From LSNR01 sp964603325 (GTDB lineage: Bacteria > Patescibacteriota > Minisyncoccia > Moranbacterales > UBA9337): a stretch of 52,053 nt of DNA. The stretch is from positions 1 to 52,053 of the forward strand of contig CAZRUH010000001.1 of NCBI GenBank assembly GCA_964603325.1, given 5' to 3'. Below the pieces are notes generated by a model. It ran no database searches. It was not told the origin of the DNA and saw nothing but the letters and a program-made list of their open reading frames with translations. This document shows, piece by piece, positions 43,315-51,363 of the stretch (the stretch's first letter is position 1; the number at the start of each line of letters is the position of its first letter). The translations under genes and the position numbers were made by a program.

Positions 43315-43343
43315 AGTATATATCAATTAAAAACACAAATCAA
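43315..43343 (-). promoter_or_regulatory. Promoter of dnaB-recR
   Basis: Minus strand: TTGATT (43338-43343), 17-bp spacer, TATACT (43315-43320). The start would fall within a few bases of the ATG, so the message is nearly leaderless. It lies back to back with the promoter at 43347. Confidence 0.7.
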
Positions 43344-43346
43344 CGC

Positions 43347-43374
43347 TTGACATATTTGTTAAATGTGTGATAAT
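43347..43374 (+). promoter_or_regulatory. Promoter of the sigma4-HARE regulator
   Basis: TTGACA (43347-43352), 16-bp spacer, GATAAT (43369-43374) with an upstream TG. The two -35 boxes of the divergent pair are only 3 bp apart, so one bound regulator could affect both genes. Confidence 0.72.
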
Positions 43375-43410
43375 CTACAAAATTCATTATTGAAATATAA
43401 ATTGTATACT

Positions 43411-44454
43411 ATGAAAAATAATTATAAAAATAATAATGCGGACACCGATTTTCTTTTGGAAGTGGTAAATTCTATTACTGAGGGAATAAATAGTAGATCA
43501 AAAAAAATGTTAATTGATCGTTTTGGTCTTGGCAAAAAGAGCTCCTTATCACTTAATCAAATTGGCGAAAAGCACAATATTACCAGAGAAAGAGTTAGAC
43601 AGATAATCAATGAGACAATAAACAAAATCAAGCAAAAAATAAAAACGAGCAATTCTTTCAAAAAAATGGAAGAAAAAATTGTTTTTGCCGTAAAATCTAA
43701 ATATGGTATAATTTCAATGGAGGAGTTGTTGGCTATTTTTGCAAGAAACAAGAATGAATACGGTTATTTTAAATTTATTTTGTTTTGTTCTGAAAAAGTG
43801 GAGACAATCAATAGTAATAACTTGGTGGAGTCGGTTTATTTTTCCGATTTTGATTTTAAAAAATTAAATAAAGTTTATAATATTGTTGAGAATTTGCTTA
43901 AAAAAGACGGTAAGGTTGTTAAGCTAAAGGAACTTTTCAATAGATTTACAGAGTGTAGTCATATAAGCATCAATTATGATAATTTTGTTAATTTTTTAAA
44001 AATTTCCAAAACGATAAAGAAAAATGTTTTTGGTGAATGGGGTTTATCCGAATGGAAGGAAGTTACTCCCAAAAATATTAGGGATAAGGCATATTTGGTT
44101 GCTAAGAAAGAAAATACTCCGCTTCACTTTAGAAAATTGGCTTCTTTAATTGATGAATATGGATTAAGTAACAGAAAAAGTCATCCACAAACGGTACATA
44201 ATGAATTGATTAAAGATAAAAAATTTGTTTTAGTTGGTAGAGGAACATATGCATTGAGTGAGTGGGGTTATAAAAAAGGGACAGTTAAAGATGTGATTGA
44301 ATATGTTCTAAAAAAAGAAAAAAAATCATTATCCAAAAGAGAAATAATAAAGAGAGTTTTATCTGTCAGAAATGTTAAAGATACGACAGTGCTGATAAAT
44401 TTAAATACCTACTTTAAGAAAATAGAGAATGATAGATATTTTTTAAAAAAATAA
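43411..44454 (+). CDS. Sigma-70 region 4-like and HARE-HTH DNA-binding protein
   Basis: A 347-residue predicted transcription regulator. Residues ~20-75 form a sigma-region-4 helix-turn-helix (LSLNQIGEKHNITRERVRQIINE), the -35 recognition motif of sigma factors. Sigma region 2 and the core-binding parts are absent. The middle is helical and unassigned. Residues ~220-285 form a HARE-HTH domain (TPLHFRKLASLIDEYGL, then HPQTVHNELIKD and FVLVGRGTYALSEWGY), like that in RNA polymerase delta subunits. The combination suggests a polymerase-associated factor. The start at 43411 is used since an upstream frame opening at 43363 lies inside the promoter. It is divergent from dnaB. Confidence 0.85.
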   Translation: MKNNYKNNNADTDFLLEVVNSITEGINSRSKKMLIDRFGLGKKSSLSLNQIGEKHNITRERVRQIINETINKIKQKIKTSNSFKKMEEKIVFAVKSKYGIISMEELLAIFARNKNEYGYFKFILFCSEKVETINSNNLVESVYFSDFDFKKLNKVYNIVENLLKKDGKVVKLKELFNRFTECSHISINYDNFVNFLKISKTIKKNVFGEWGLSEWKEVTPKNIRDKAYLVAKKENTPLHFRKLASLIDEYGLSNRKSHPQTVHNELIKDKKFVLVGRGTYALSEWGYKKGTVKDVIEYVLKKEKKSLSKREIIKRVLSVRNVKDTTVLINLNTYFKKIENDRYFLKK

Positions 44455-44507
44455 CACCCATTCAAATTCAAACTTAAAATAAAAATAAATAATAATTTAA
44501 AAAATAA

Positions 44508-45803
44508 ATGGATATTTTATCAACAAACACCATAGTGGTATTTTTGGATATTATTGGGCAAGCGTTTGCAACAACTTGGTTTATTGTTTTGCCGTTTTTA
44601 TTTTATTTTATTTTTAAAATAGTTTGGTTGGATTATGTTAAAGATGATTATTGGAGTAAAATTGAGTGGGATGTTTTAGAGATAATACCACCGAATGACA
44701 TAGAAGAAACTCCGCAGGCAATGGAAATGGTTTTTGCTGGACTGCTTGGTTCAATGAAAGGAATTAATGTCATTGAAGAAAATGTTAAAGGAGAAACTCC
44801 CATGTATTTCAGTCTTGAACTTGTAAGTATAGAGGGTGTGGTTCATTTTTATATAAGAACACCAAAGTCTTTTAAAGCGTTAATAGAATCGCATATTCAT
44901 TCTCAATATCCCACCGCTATCGTTGAGACTGTTTCTGATTATGTTGATGATATTCCGAAAATTATTCCCAATAAAAACTGGGATTTGTGGGGGACAGATT
45001 TCAGACTGGATAAGCCGGATCCTTACCCAATTAAAACATATCGTTGGTTTGAAGAAGATGTAACCGGAAAAGTATTAGATCCACTGGCTTCGTTAATTGA
45101 AAGTATCGGAAAAATAGGTCCGCAACAATATTTTTGGTTGCAACTGGTTATTACGCCAAAAGATGCCAAAGAGTATGATACCGGAAAAAAATTGGCGGAA
45201 GAACTTGCCGGACGAGAAGTAAAAAAAACACAGAATTTTATAGAAAAATATTTATTTGGATGGTTAACTGTCATAAATGATTTTATTGCCAATTTAATAG
45301 GAATGCCGGTAGAAAGTGGAAACGGTGACGATGGGGGTGTAGATGTCCCCTTGGAATTTAAGATGACTCCGGGAGAAAAAGAGGTCTTGAAGCAAATAGA
45401 AGAAGGGATTGGAAAAAGCGCTTTTAATGTTAAAATGAGAATAATATATACCGGAAGAAGAGAGAATTTTAATAAGGTTGTTGTCGGTTCGTTTATGGGG
45501 GGGATTAAGCAATTTTCAGATGCCAATTTAAATGGCTTTGCTCCGGACAATAACAGTAAAACATATGCTTTGCATCTTTTTACGGAAACAAGAATGAAAT
45601 ATCGGCAAAGAAAAATTTTACGAAGATATAGAGATAGAGATAGAGATGGCGTAACATTTCATTTGAATACGGAAGAATTGGCGACGGTTTTTCATTTACC
45701 AACTATAAATGTTGCTACGCCGGTGTTGCAGAAAGTTAATGTTAAAACCGGTAGTGCTCCTGCAAATTTACCGATAGAGCCAATAGAGGAATCAAATAAA
45801 TAA
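44508..45803 (+). CDS. Membrane protein partnered with a TraD/VirD4-like ATPase
   Basis: A 431-residue protein with one or two N-terminal membrane helices (about residues 8-42), then a large soluble part. Its last quarter has FTETRMKYRQRKILRRYRDRD, LNTEELATVFHLP and a final NLP. These recall the segment just before the ATPase domain in some single-chain VirD4/TraG-like proteins. The ATPase is encoded 13 bp downstream, so this looks like a split membrane/ATPase pair. I recall families of this type being frequent in Patescibacteria as unknown-function proteins. No signal for an enzyme. An Arg/Asp codon run (GATAGA repeats at about 45628-45647) encodes RDRDRD. Confidence 0.65.
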   Translation: MDILSTNTIVVFLDIIGQAFATTWFIVLPFLFYFIFKIVWLDYVKDDYWSKIEWDVLEIIPPNDIEETPQAMEMVFAGLLGSMKGINVIEENVKGETPMYFSLELVSIEGVVHFYIRTPKSFKALIESHIHSQYPTAIVETVSDYVDDIPKIIPNKNWDLWGTDFRLDKPDPYPIKTYRWFEEDVTGKVLDPLASLIESIGKIGPQQYFWLQLVITPKDAKEYDTGKKLAEELAGREVKKTQNFIEKYLFGWLTVINDFIANLIGMPVESGNGDDGGVDVPLEFKMTPGEKEVLKQIEEGIGKSAFNVKMRIIYTGRRENFNKVVVGSFMGGIKQFSDANLNGFAPDNNSKTYALHLFTETRMKYRQRKILRRYRDRDRDGVTFHLNTEELATVFHLPTINVATPVLQKVNVKTGSAPANLPIEPIEESNK

Positions 45804-45816
45804 TTATTTTTATATT

Positions 45817-47583
45817 ATGCAACAAGAAATAACTTTTTTTGCAAAAACAAATTTTAGAAATCAAAATGTCAAATTTGGAATAAAAGAAAACGATCGTCAA
45901 AGACATATGTATGTTATTGGTAAGACGGGAATGGGAAAAACAACATTGCTTGAAAATATTGTTATGCAGGATATTTCCAACGGACATGCTGTTGCCTACA
46001 TTGATCCTCATGGAGATACTGCTGAAAAACTTATCCAAGCCATTCCGTCAAACAGAATAAATGATGTTGTTTATTTTAATCCCGCCGATACGGAAAATCC
46101 AATCGCTTTTAATATTTTGGAAGCGGTAGATGAGGACAAGAAACATCTTGTCGCTTCCGGAATGATGGGTGTTTTTAAAAAGATTTGGCCTGATGTTTGG
46201 AGCGCTAGGATGGAGTATATTTTAAACAATACAATTTTGGCATTATTGGATTATCCCGGTTCAACCATGATGGGTATCAATCGTATGATGTCTGACAAAG
46301 TATATAGAAAGAGAGTTTATAAAAAAATAAAAGATCCGATAGTTAAGGGATTTTGGTTGGATGAATTTGAGTCTTGGGATGATAGATTTAGAAAAGAAGC
46401 GGTGGCGGCTATTCAAAACAAAGTTGGTCAGTTTCTTTCTTCTTCCTTAATCAGAAATATTGTCGGACAGACAAAATCAACTATCAATATGAGAGATATT
46501 ATGGATAATAACAAGATATTGATAGTCAATTTATCCAAGGGAAAGATAGGTGAGGATGCCATGAGACTTTTGGGAGGTATGATTGTGACAAAAATACAGT
46601 TGGCATCAATGGAGCGTGTTGATATTCCGGAGGAAGATAGAAAAAATTTTTATTTAACTGTAGATGAATTTCAAAACTTTGTGACAGAATCTTTCGCAAA
46701 TATTTTATCGGAAGCAAGAAAGTATAAATTGAATTTGTTGGTAGCGCATCAATACATTAGCCAACTTGTTTTTGACGGCAATACTACGGTAAGAGATGCT
46801 ATTTTTGGTAATGTTGGAACGATAATATCTTTCAGGGTTGGCGCAGATGATGCGGAATTTTTGGAAAAAGAATTTGAGCCGGTCTTTACTATGAATGATA
46901 TTATAAATTTGCCGAAATATAATATTTATTTAAAACTGATGATAGATGGTATTGCCGGAGATGCGTTTTCCGCAACAGCTCTTCCTCCAATAGATTTGCA
47001 GAATACATACGAAAATGCTGAAAAAGTTATTAGAGTGTCTAGAGAAAGATATTCCAACAAAAGGGGAGATATTGAAGATAAAATTGCAAGATGGACGGGA
47101 ATGATTGACGAAACAAAAATCAAGAAAGAGAGCAATCAGAAACCAAAAGAAACAATCCCTAATCCATTAAAAGAAAAACAATCGGATAATTTTAAAAAAT
47201 CGGCAAAAAATAATAAGCAAAGCAATAAAAAAGATAATAAGAAAAAAATGCATAAATCGGTTTGTGATACTTGTGGCATTGAGATAGAAATTCCTTTTAA
47301 GCCCGATGGAGAAAGACCGACTTTTTGTATTGAATGCTTAAAAGATTATCAACGTGCTTTAGCTCGCTTAAAAAACAGAGAAAAGCAATTGAACGATAAT
47401 AAAGAGAGTGGAAATCGGAGTTTAAACGAGAAAGAAGAAGTTTATGTTTCAAGAGAAAAACCGCTAAGTTTAAATCAACTTCAATACATTTCTCCTAAAA
47501 AAATTAAAAATTTGGATAATCTTAAAAAAGGCGTGAAAATAAAAGAGCTTATAAAAAAAATAAAGAAAAACAAACAAGAGTAA
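45817..47583 (+). CDS. TraD/VirD4-like (HerA-FtsK superfamily) ATPase with C-terminal zinc ribbon
   Basis: A 588-residue motor ATPase. Walker A IGKTGMGKTTLLE (about residues 31-40), YIDPHGDTAEKLI, and Walker B FYLTVDEFQNFVTE followed by ARKYKLNLLVAHQYISQL match the TraM-recognition/TraD group that pumps DNA or protein through type IV-like channels. After residue ~430 comes a Lys/Asn-rich linker and a four-cysteine ribbon (CDTCGIEIEIPF...CIECLKDY), an extra part not found in VirD4. No VirB genes, relaxase or pilus ATPase is near, so its channel is unknown. The membrane protein before it is the likely partner. Confidence 0.82.
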   Translation: MQQEITFFAKTNFRNQNVKFGIKENDRQRHMYVIGKTGMGKTTLLENIVMQDISNGHAVAYIDPHGDTAEKLIQAIPSNRINDVVYFNPADTENPIAFNILEAVDEDKKHLVASGMMGVFKKIWPDVWSARMEYILNNTILALLDYPGSTMMGINRMMSDKVYRKRVYKKIKDPIVKGFWLDEFESWDDRFRKEAVAAIQNKVGQFLSSSLIRNIVGQTKSTINMRDIMDNNKILIVNLSKGKIGEDAMRLLGGMIVTKIQLASMERVDIPEEDRKNFYLTVDEFQNFVTESFANILSEARKYKLNLLVAHQYISQLVFDGNTTVRDAIFGNVGTIISFRVGADDAEFLEKEFEPVFTMNDIINLPKYNIYLKLMIDGIAGDAFSATALPPIDLQNTYENAEKVIRVSRERYSNKRGDIEDKIARWTGMIDETKIKKESNQKPKETIPNPLKEKQSDNFKKSAKNNKQSNKKDNKKKMHKSVCDTCGIEIEIPFKPDGERPTFCIECLKDYQRALARLKNREKQLNDNKESGNRSLNEKEEVYVSREKPLSLNQLQYISPKKIKNLDNLKKGVKIKELIKKIKKNKQE

Positions 47584-47667
47584 CTTTTTTGTAGAATGTT
47601 GGTTTGGGAGATATATTTTTTTGTGATATTATTTGGTTAGGCTTATTGGTTTAAGAGTTTACTTTTT

Positions 47668-48609
47668 ATGACTTGGCTTACAATTTCTTTGATAGGGTAT
47701 TTCTTGTTGGCATTTTCTTACATTTTGGACAAAGCTTTATTGAAAAGGCGTATTCCTCGTCCGGCAGTATATGCTTTTTATGTTGCTTTGCTGAGTTTTT
47801 TGTCAATGTTTTTATTTCCATTTGGCGGGCAGTGGATTGATTGGTATTTTTTTTGCATTTCAATATTTTCCGGAGGAATATTTATTTGGGGGCTTTTGTT
47901 TTATTATTATGCGGTTAAAAAGAATGAGATTTCCAGAGTAGCTCCATTGGTTGGTTCAGTGGTGCAAATAACAACTTTTTTATTGGCAATTATTTTTTTA
48001 AATAAACAGCTTGCGACAAGCGGTGTTTTTGGGATAATACTTTTGATAATAGGTGGGTTTTTAATTTCTTTTGATTTACCTCTTAAATATAAAAAACTCA
48101 TCAAAGGTGTTAAATTTTCTTTTTTAAGTGGTATAATGCTGGGATTGAGTTTTTCCTTTTTTGATTATATATACAATTATCTTGGAAATAATATTGGGGG
48201 AGATTACATTTTTATAAATGGGTTTATGTGGACAAGATTTGGATTGTTTATTGGAGGTTTAAGTTTGTTATTAATCAAGAAATATAGAAAAAATATTTTA
48301 AATTCCTTTTTAAAAAAAGATGAAACAAATAAAAAGCAAAGAAGCGCAAAAACCATATTTTATTTTTCTTTAAATAAAATATTTGGGGGAATTTCTTCGG
48401 TTTTAATAAATTATGCCATTTTGCTCGGAGGGGCGAGTATGGTTCAAGCGGTAAGTAGCGTGCAGTTTGTGTTTGTTTTGTTGTTGGCAAGTTTGATGAT
48501 GAAGAAATACCCAACCATATTTGATGAAAAATTATATTTTTGGGATTGGGTTCAGAAAATAGGGGCAATTTTTTTGATAATAATTGGAGTTTTTTTAATC
48601 AACAAATAA
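47668..48609 (+). CDS. EamA/DMT-family transporter
   Basis: A 313-residue membrane protein with ten predicted helices in two EamA halves. Seen: YFLLAFSYILDKALLKR at the start, the PLVGSVVQITTFLLAIIFLNKQL segment ending half 1, and SSVQFVFVLLLASLMMKKYP ending half 2. The family exports or exchanges metabolites such as amino acids or nucleotide sugars; the substrate is not visible. Preceded by an 84-bp gap after the ATPase gene and followed 12 bp later by the glycosidase-like gene. Confidence 0.82.
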   Translation: MTWLTISLIGYFLLAFSYILDKALLKRRIPRPAVYAFYVALLSFLSMFLFPFGGQWIDWYFFCISIFSGGIFIWGLLFYYYAVKKNEISRVAPLVGSVVQITTFLLAIIFLNKQLATSGVFGIILLIIGGFLISFDLPLKYKKLIKGVKFSFLSGIMLGLSFSFFDYIYNYLGNNIGGDYIFINGFMWTRFGLFIGGLSLLLIKKYRKNILNSFLKKDETNKKQRSAKTIFYFSLNKIFGGISSVLINYAILLGGASMVQAVSSVQFVFVLLLASLMMKKYPTIFDEKLYFWDWVQKIGAIFLIIIGVFLINK

Positions 48610-48621
48610 TAAAACAATGAA

Positions 48622-49626
48622 ATGCTTAAAAGAATATTAAAAATTATCATTGGATTATTTTTAATATTGATTACTTTATCTTTATTTGTTTTAATGTGGC
48701 TTAATTTCCCGGTGGAAAATAAAAATAAGGGAGCGGATTTGGGCGTAACTTTTTCTGCCAGATATTCCCGGGATATTGGTTTAAATTGGAAAGAAAATTA
48801 CATAGCTTTATTAGATGATTTAAAGGTTAAAAAAATAAGAATACCCGTTTATTGGGATTTGGTGGAAAAGCAAAAAAATATTTATGATTTTTCTGATATT
48901 GATTGGCAATTAGCGGAAGCGGAAAGGATGGGCGCTGATGTTGTTCTTGTATTGGGGCAAAAAGTTCCTCGTTGGCCGGAATGTTTTATTCCAAAATGGA
49001 TTAACAATGATCAGGAACGAAAAAAAGAATTAGTTGAGTTTTTGAAAATAGTTGTGAATAAATATAAGAACAATAAGACAGTGAAGTATTGGCAAGTGGA
49101 AAACGAACCTTTTTTAAATTTCGGAATTTGCCCCCCGCTAGACATTGATTTACTTGATCAAGAAATAAAGACGGTTAAGCAAATTGATGGCTCTAGAAAA
49201 ATAATAATAACCGATAGTGGTGAATTAAGTATGTGGATTCCCGCTGCGAAAAGAGGAGATATTTTTGGAACAACAATGTATCGCAATGTTTACAAGGAGG
49301 GATTTGGTTATTATGTGTATCCTGTCGGACCGAGATTCTTCTTGCTAAAAAAATGGTTGATTTCCAAGTTTGCCAATCAAGAAAATGCTGTTGTTATTGA
49401 ATTGCAAGGAGAGCCGTGGGTTAAAGGATGGACAACCAATCAACCTTTGCAAGAACAATTTAAGTCTATGAATGAAAAAAAATTGGTGAAAAATATTGAA
49501 TATGCTGAAAAATCAGGATTTTCTGAAATTTATGTTTGGGGGGTGGAGTGGTGGTATTGGTTAAAAGAAAAGCAAAATTATCCGGCTCTTTGGAATACAT
49601 TTAAAGATATGAGAAATGGGCGGTGA
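48622..49626 (+). CDS. Membrane-anchored glycoside hydrolase-like protein (TIM barrel)
   Basis: A 334-residue protein with an N-terminal membrane anchor (about residues 5-27) and a beta/alpha barrel. Strand motifs VKKIRIPVYWDLVEKQKN, KYWQVENEPF (acid/base Glu after Asn) and VVIELQGEPW (nucleophile Glu) fit clan GH-A families such as GH5 or GH39. It would face outward and cut or remodel a glycan. It is a single-domain enzyme and could also be a non-catalytic relative; the two Glu residues argue for activity. Likely co-transcribed with the transporter before it. Confidence 0.72.
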   Translation: MLKRILKIIIGLFLILITLSLFVLMWLNFPVENKNKGADLGVTFSARYSRDIGLNWKENYIALLDDLKVKKIRIPVYWDLVEKQKNIYDFSDIDWQLAEAERMGADVVLVLGQKVPRWPECFIPKWINNDQERKKELVEFLKIVVNKYKNNKTVKYWQVENEPFLNFGICPPLDIDLLDQEIKTVKQIDGSRKIIITDSGELSMWIPAAKRGDIFGTTMYRNVYKEGFGYYVYPVGPRFFLLKKWLISKFANQENAVVIELQGEPWVKGWTTNQPLQEQFKSMNEKKLVKNIEYAEKSGFSEIYVWGVEWWYWLKEKQNYPALWNTFKDMRNGR

Positions 49627-49651
49627 AATTAAGTTAAATATTTAAAAAAAT

Positions 49652-49666
49652 GAAAGGGGGTGAGGA
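49652..49666 (+). promoter_or_regulatory. Very strong Shine-Dalgarno site
   Basis: AAAGGGGGTGAGGAG ends 3 bases before the ATG at 49670. It is the most complete ribosome-binding site in the window. Confidence 0.75.
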
Positions 49667-49669
49667 GCT

Positions 49670-49873
49670 ATGAAGTTTTTTGTAAATTGCAAATGCCAAA
49701 AAATCACAAGATTGTTGATGGTTTTTTCCGTAGTTGCTTTAGTTGCGACAGTTATGGTGTCTGTTTTTTCTTGGGATTTGTGGTTAGCGGGAACGCAATG
49801 GATATTGGTTTCAATTTTGTTTGCCGTTTATGCATTACACATTGAAAATTGTCATAAACAAGATGATGCTTAA
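49670..49873 (+). CDS. Small two-helix membrane protein
   Basis: A 67-residue protein with a Cys-Lys-Cys N-terminus (MKFFVNCKCQK), two membrane helices (about 14-32 and 38-56) and a short tail with His and Cys (HIENCHKQDDA). The Cys/His residues at both ends would lie on the same side of the membrane and could bind a metal. I recognise no family. The strong Shine-Dalgarno site and the terminator directly after it show it is a real gene, and probably well expressed. Confidence 0.72.
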   Translation: MKFFVNCKCQKITRLLMVFSVVALVATVMVSVFSWDLWLAGTQWILVSILFAVYALHIENCHKQDDA

Positions 49874-49895
49874 ATAACATTTCAATCGTATTTTG

Positions 49896-49941
49896 AAAAC
49901 AACTCACTTTATAAAATGAGAAAGGAGTTGTTTTTGTTTTT
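49896..49941 (+). terminator. Terminator after the small membrane protein gene
   Basis: Stem AAAACAACTC (49896-49905) with GAGTTGTTTT (49925-49934), a 19-nt loop and a T-rich run to 49942. The loop contains an alternative short hairpin CTCA/TGAG. Confidence 0.75.
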
Positions 49942-50028
49942 TTGGCGTAAATTCTTGATATTTTATTTTTTTGATGTAGAATAGATAATATGGCAGAGAG
50001 GATTTTTATAATCAATAATTAAAAAAAT

Positions 50029-51342
50029 ATGCAAAGAACTCTAATATCGGAAACAACAAGAAAAATAGGCGAAAAAATAAGACTTGCGGGAAGAGTTTAT
50101 AGTCGTCGTGATCATGGAAAATTAGTGTTTATTGATTTGCAAGATCGTAGCGGTTTAATACAAGTAGTTGTCATTCCGGACAACAAAAAAACCCATCAAA
50201 TTGCAAAAGATTTGCGGAATGAATACATTGTGGAAATTGAAGGAGTTGTCAAAGAAAAACCGGGAAATACTAACAGGGATGATTTGTCCAACATTGAAAT
50301 TGAAGCGAGCAAAATAAATGTTTTATCGGAAGTGATTGGTGATTTGCCTGTTGACATCTCGGAAAAAGATTTGAACGTCAATCTAGAAACGCTTTTGGGA
50401 CACAGAACATTAACTTTGCGAAATAATAAAGTTAAGGCAATTTTTAGGGTATATGCGGAAATTATAAAGTTTTATGCGGAAATTTTACGCAAATTTGATT
50501 TTTTGGAAATAAAAACACCAAAAATTTTAAGTTCGGCAACTGAAGGGGGTGCAAATTTTTTTAAGATAAAGTATTTTGATCAAGATGCCTTTTTAGCTCA
50601 AAGTCCGCAGTTTTATAAACAAGCGGGTGTTGGTATATTTGAAAGAGTTTTTGAAATTGGCACGGTTTTTCGCGCGGAACCTCATTTTACCAGCAGACAT
50701 ATAAATGAGTATACGAGTTTAGATGCGGAGATGGGTTTTATAAATGGTTTTGAAGATATAATGAATCAACTTGAAAAAGTTCTAACCTTTGTATTTGATG
50801 AAGTGGGAAAGAATTGTGAAAGAGAAATAAATATTTATGATGTTAATGTTCCAAAAATAAAGACCATTCCAAGAATGAAATTGACAGAAGCACTTAATAT
50901 ATTGGAAAAAGAGTATAAAAAGAAAAGCGAGGGAGTTGATATTGATCCCGAGGGAGAAAGATTGATTGGGGAATGGGCAAAAAAGAAATATGATAGTGAT
51001 TTTATTTTCTTAACTCATTATCCGACAAAAATTCGTCCATTTTATACTATGCCAAGTAAAGATCCTCAGTATACGGAGAGTTTTGATTTAATTTTTAGAG
51101 GCATAGAAATTGCTACCGGAGGTCAGAGAATACACAAGTATGATGAATTACTTGAAAGCATAAAAAGACATAAAATGAATCCTAAAGATTTTAAGCACTA
51201 TTTGGATATTTTTCGTTATGGAATGCCTCCGCATGGAGGGTGGGGAATGGGAAGCGAAAGAATTGTTCAAAAACTTTTGGGATTAAGTAATATCAAGGAA
51301 GCGGTCTTATTTCCCAGAGATGTTAAGCGATTAACTCCCTAA
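50029..51342 (+). CDS. aspS: Aspartyl-tRNA synthetase, archaeal/eukaryotic type
   Basis: A 437-residue class II synthetase. The N-terminal OB domain (IRLAGRVYSRRDHGKLVFIDLQDRSG) is followed directly by the catalytic domain: motif 1 (FLEIKTPKIL), motif 2 (GTVFRAEPHFTSRHINEY) and motif 3 (GGWGMGSERIVQKLLGL). It lacks the ~100-residue GAD insertion of bacterial AspRS (about 590 residues), so it is the short archaeal form. That form is often non-discriminating and can make Asp-tRNA-Asn for GatCAB; no gat genes are here to confirm it. Starts after an AT-rich, SD-less leader. Confidence 0.93.
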   Translation: MQRTLISETTRKIGEKIRLAGRVYSRRDHGKLVFIDLQDRSGLIQVVVIPDNKKTHQIAKDLRNEYIVEIEGVVKEKPGNTNRDDLSNIEIEASKINVLSEVIGDLPVDISEKDLNVNLETLLGHRTLTLRNNKVKAIFRVYAEIIKFYAEILRKFDFLEIKTPKILSSATEGGANFFKIKYFDQDAFLAQSPQFYKQAGVGIFERVFEIGTVFRAEPHFTSRHINEYTSLDAEMGFINGFEDIMNQLEKVLTFVFDEVGKNCEREINIYDVNVPKIKTIPRMKLTEALNILEKEYKKKSEGVDIDPEGERLIGEWAKKKYDSDFIFLTHYPTKIRPFYTMPSKDPQYTESFDLIFRGIEIATGGQRIHKYDELLESIKRHKMNPKDFKHYLDIFRYGMPPHGGWGMGSERIVQKLLGLSNIKEAVLFPRDVKRLTP

Positions 51343-51363
51343 TTTTTTGACTTAAAAATAAAA

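Noticed and set aside
49660..49845. Alternative frame overlapping the small membrane protein
   Set aside because: The strong Shine-Dalgarno site is correctly spaced for ATG 49670, and the other frame starts inside that site.
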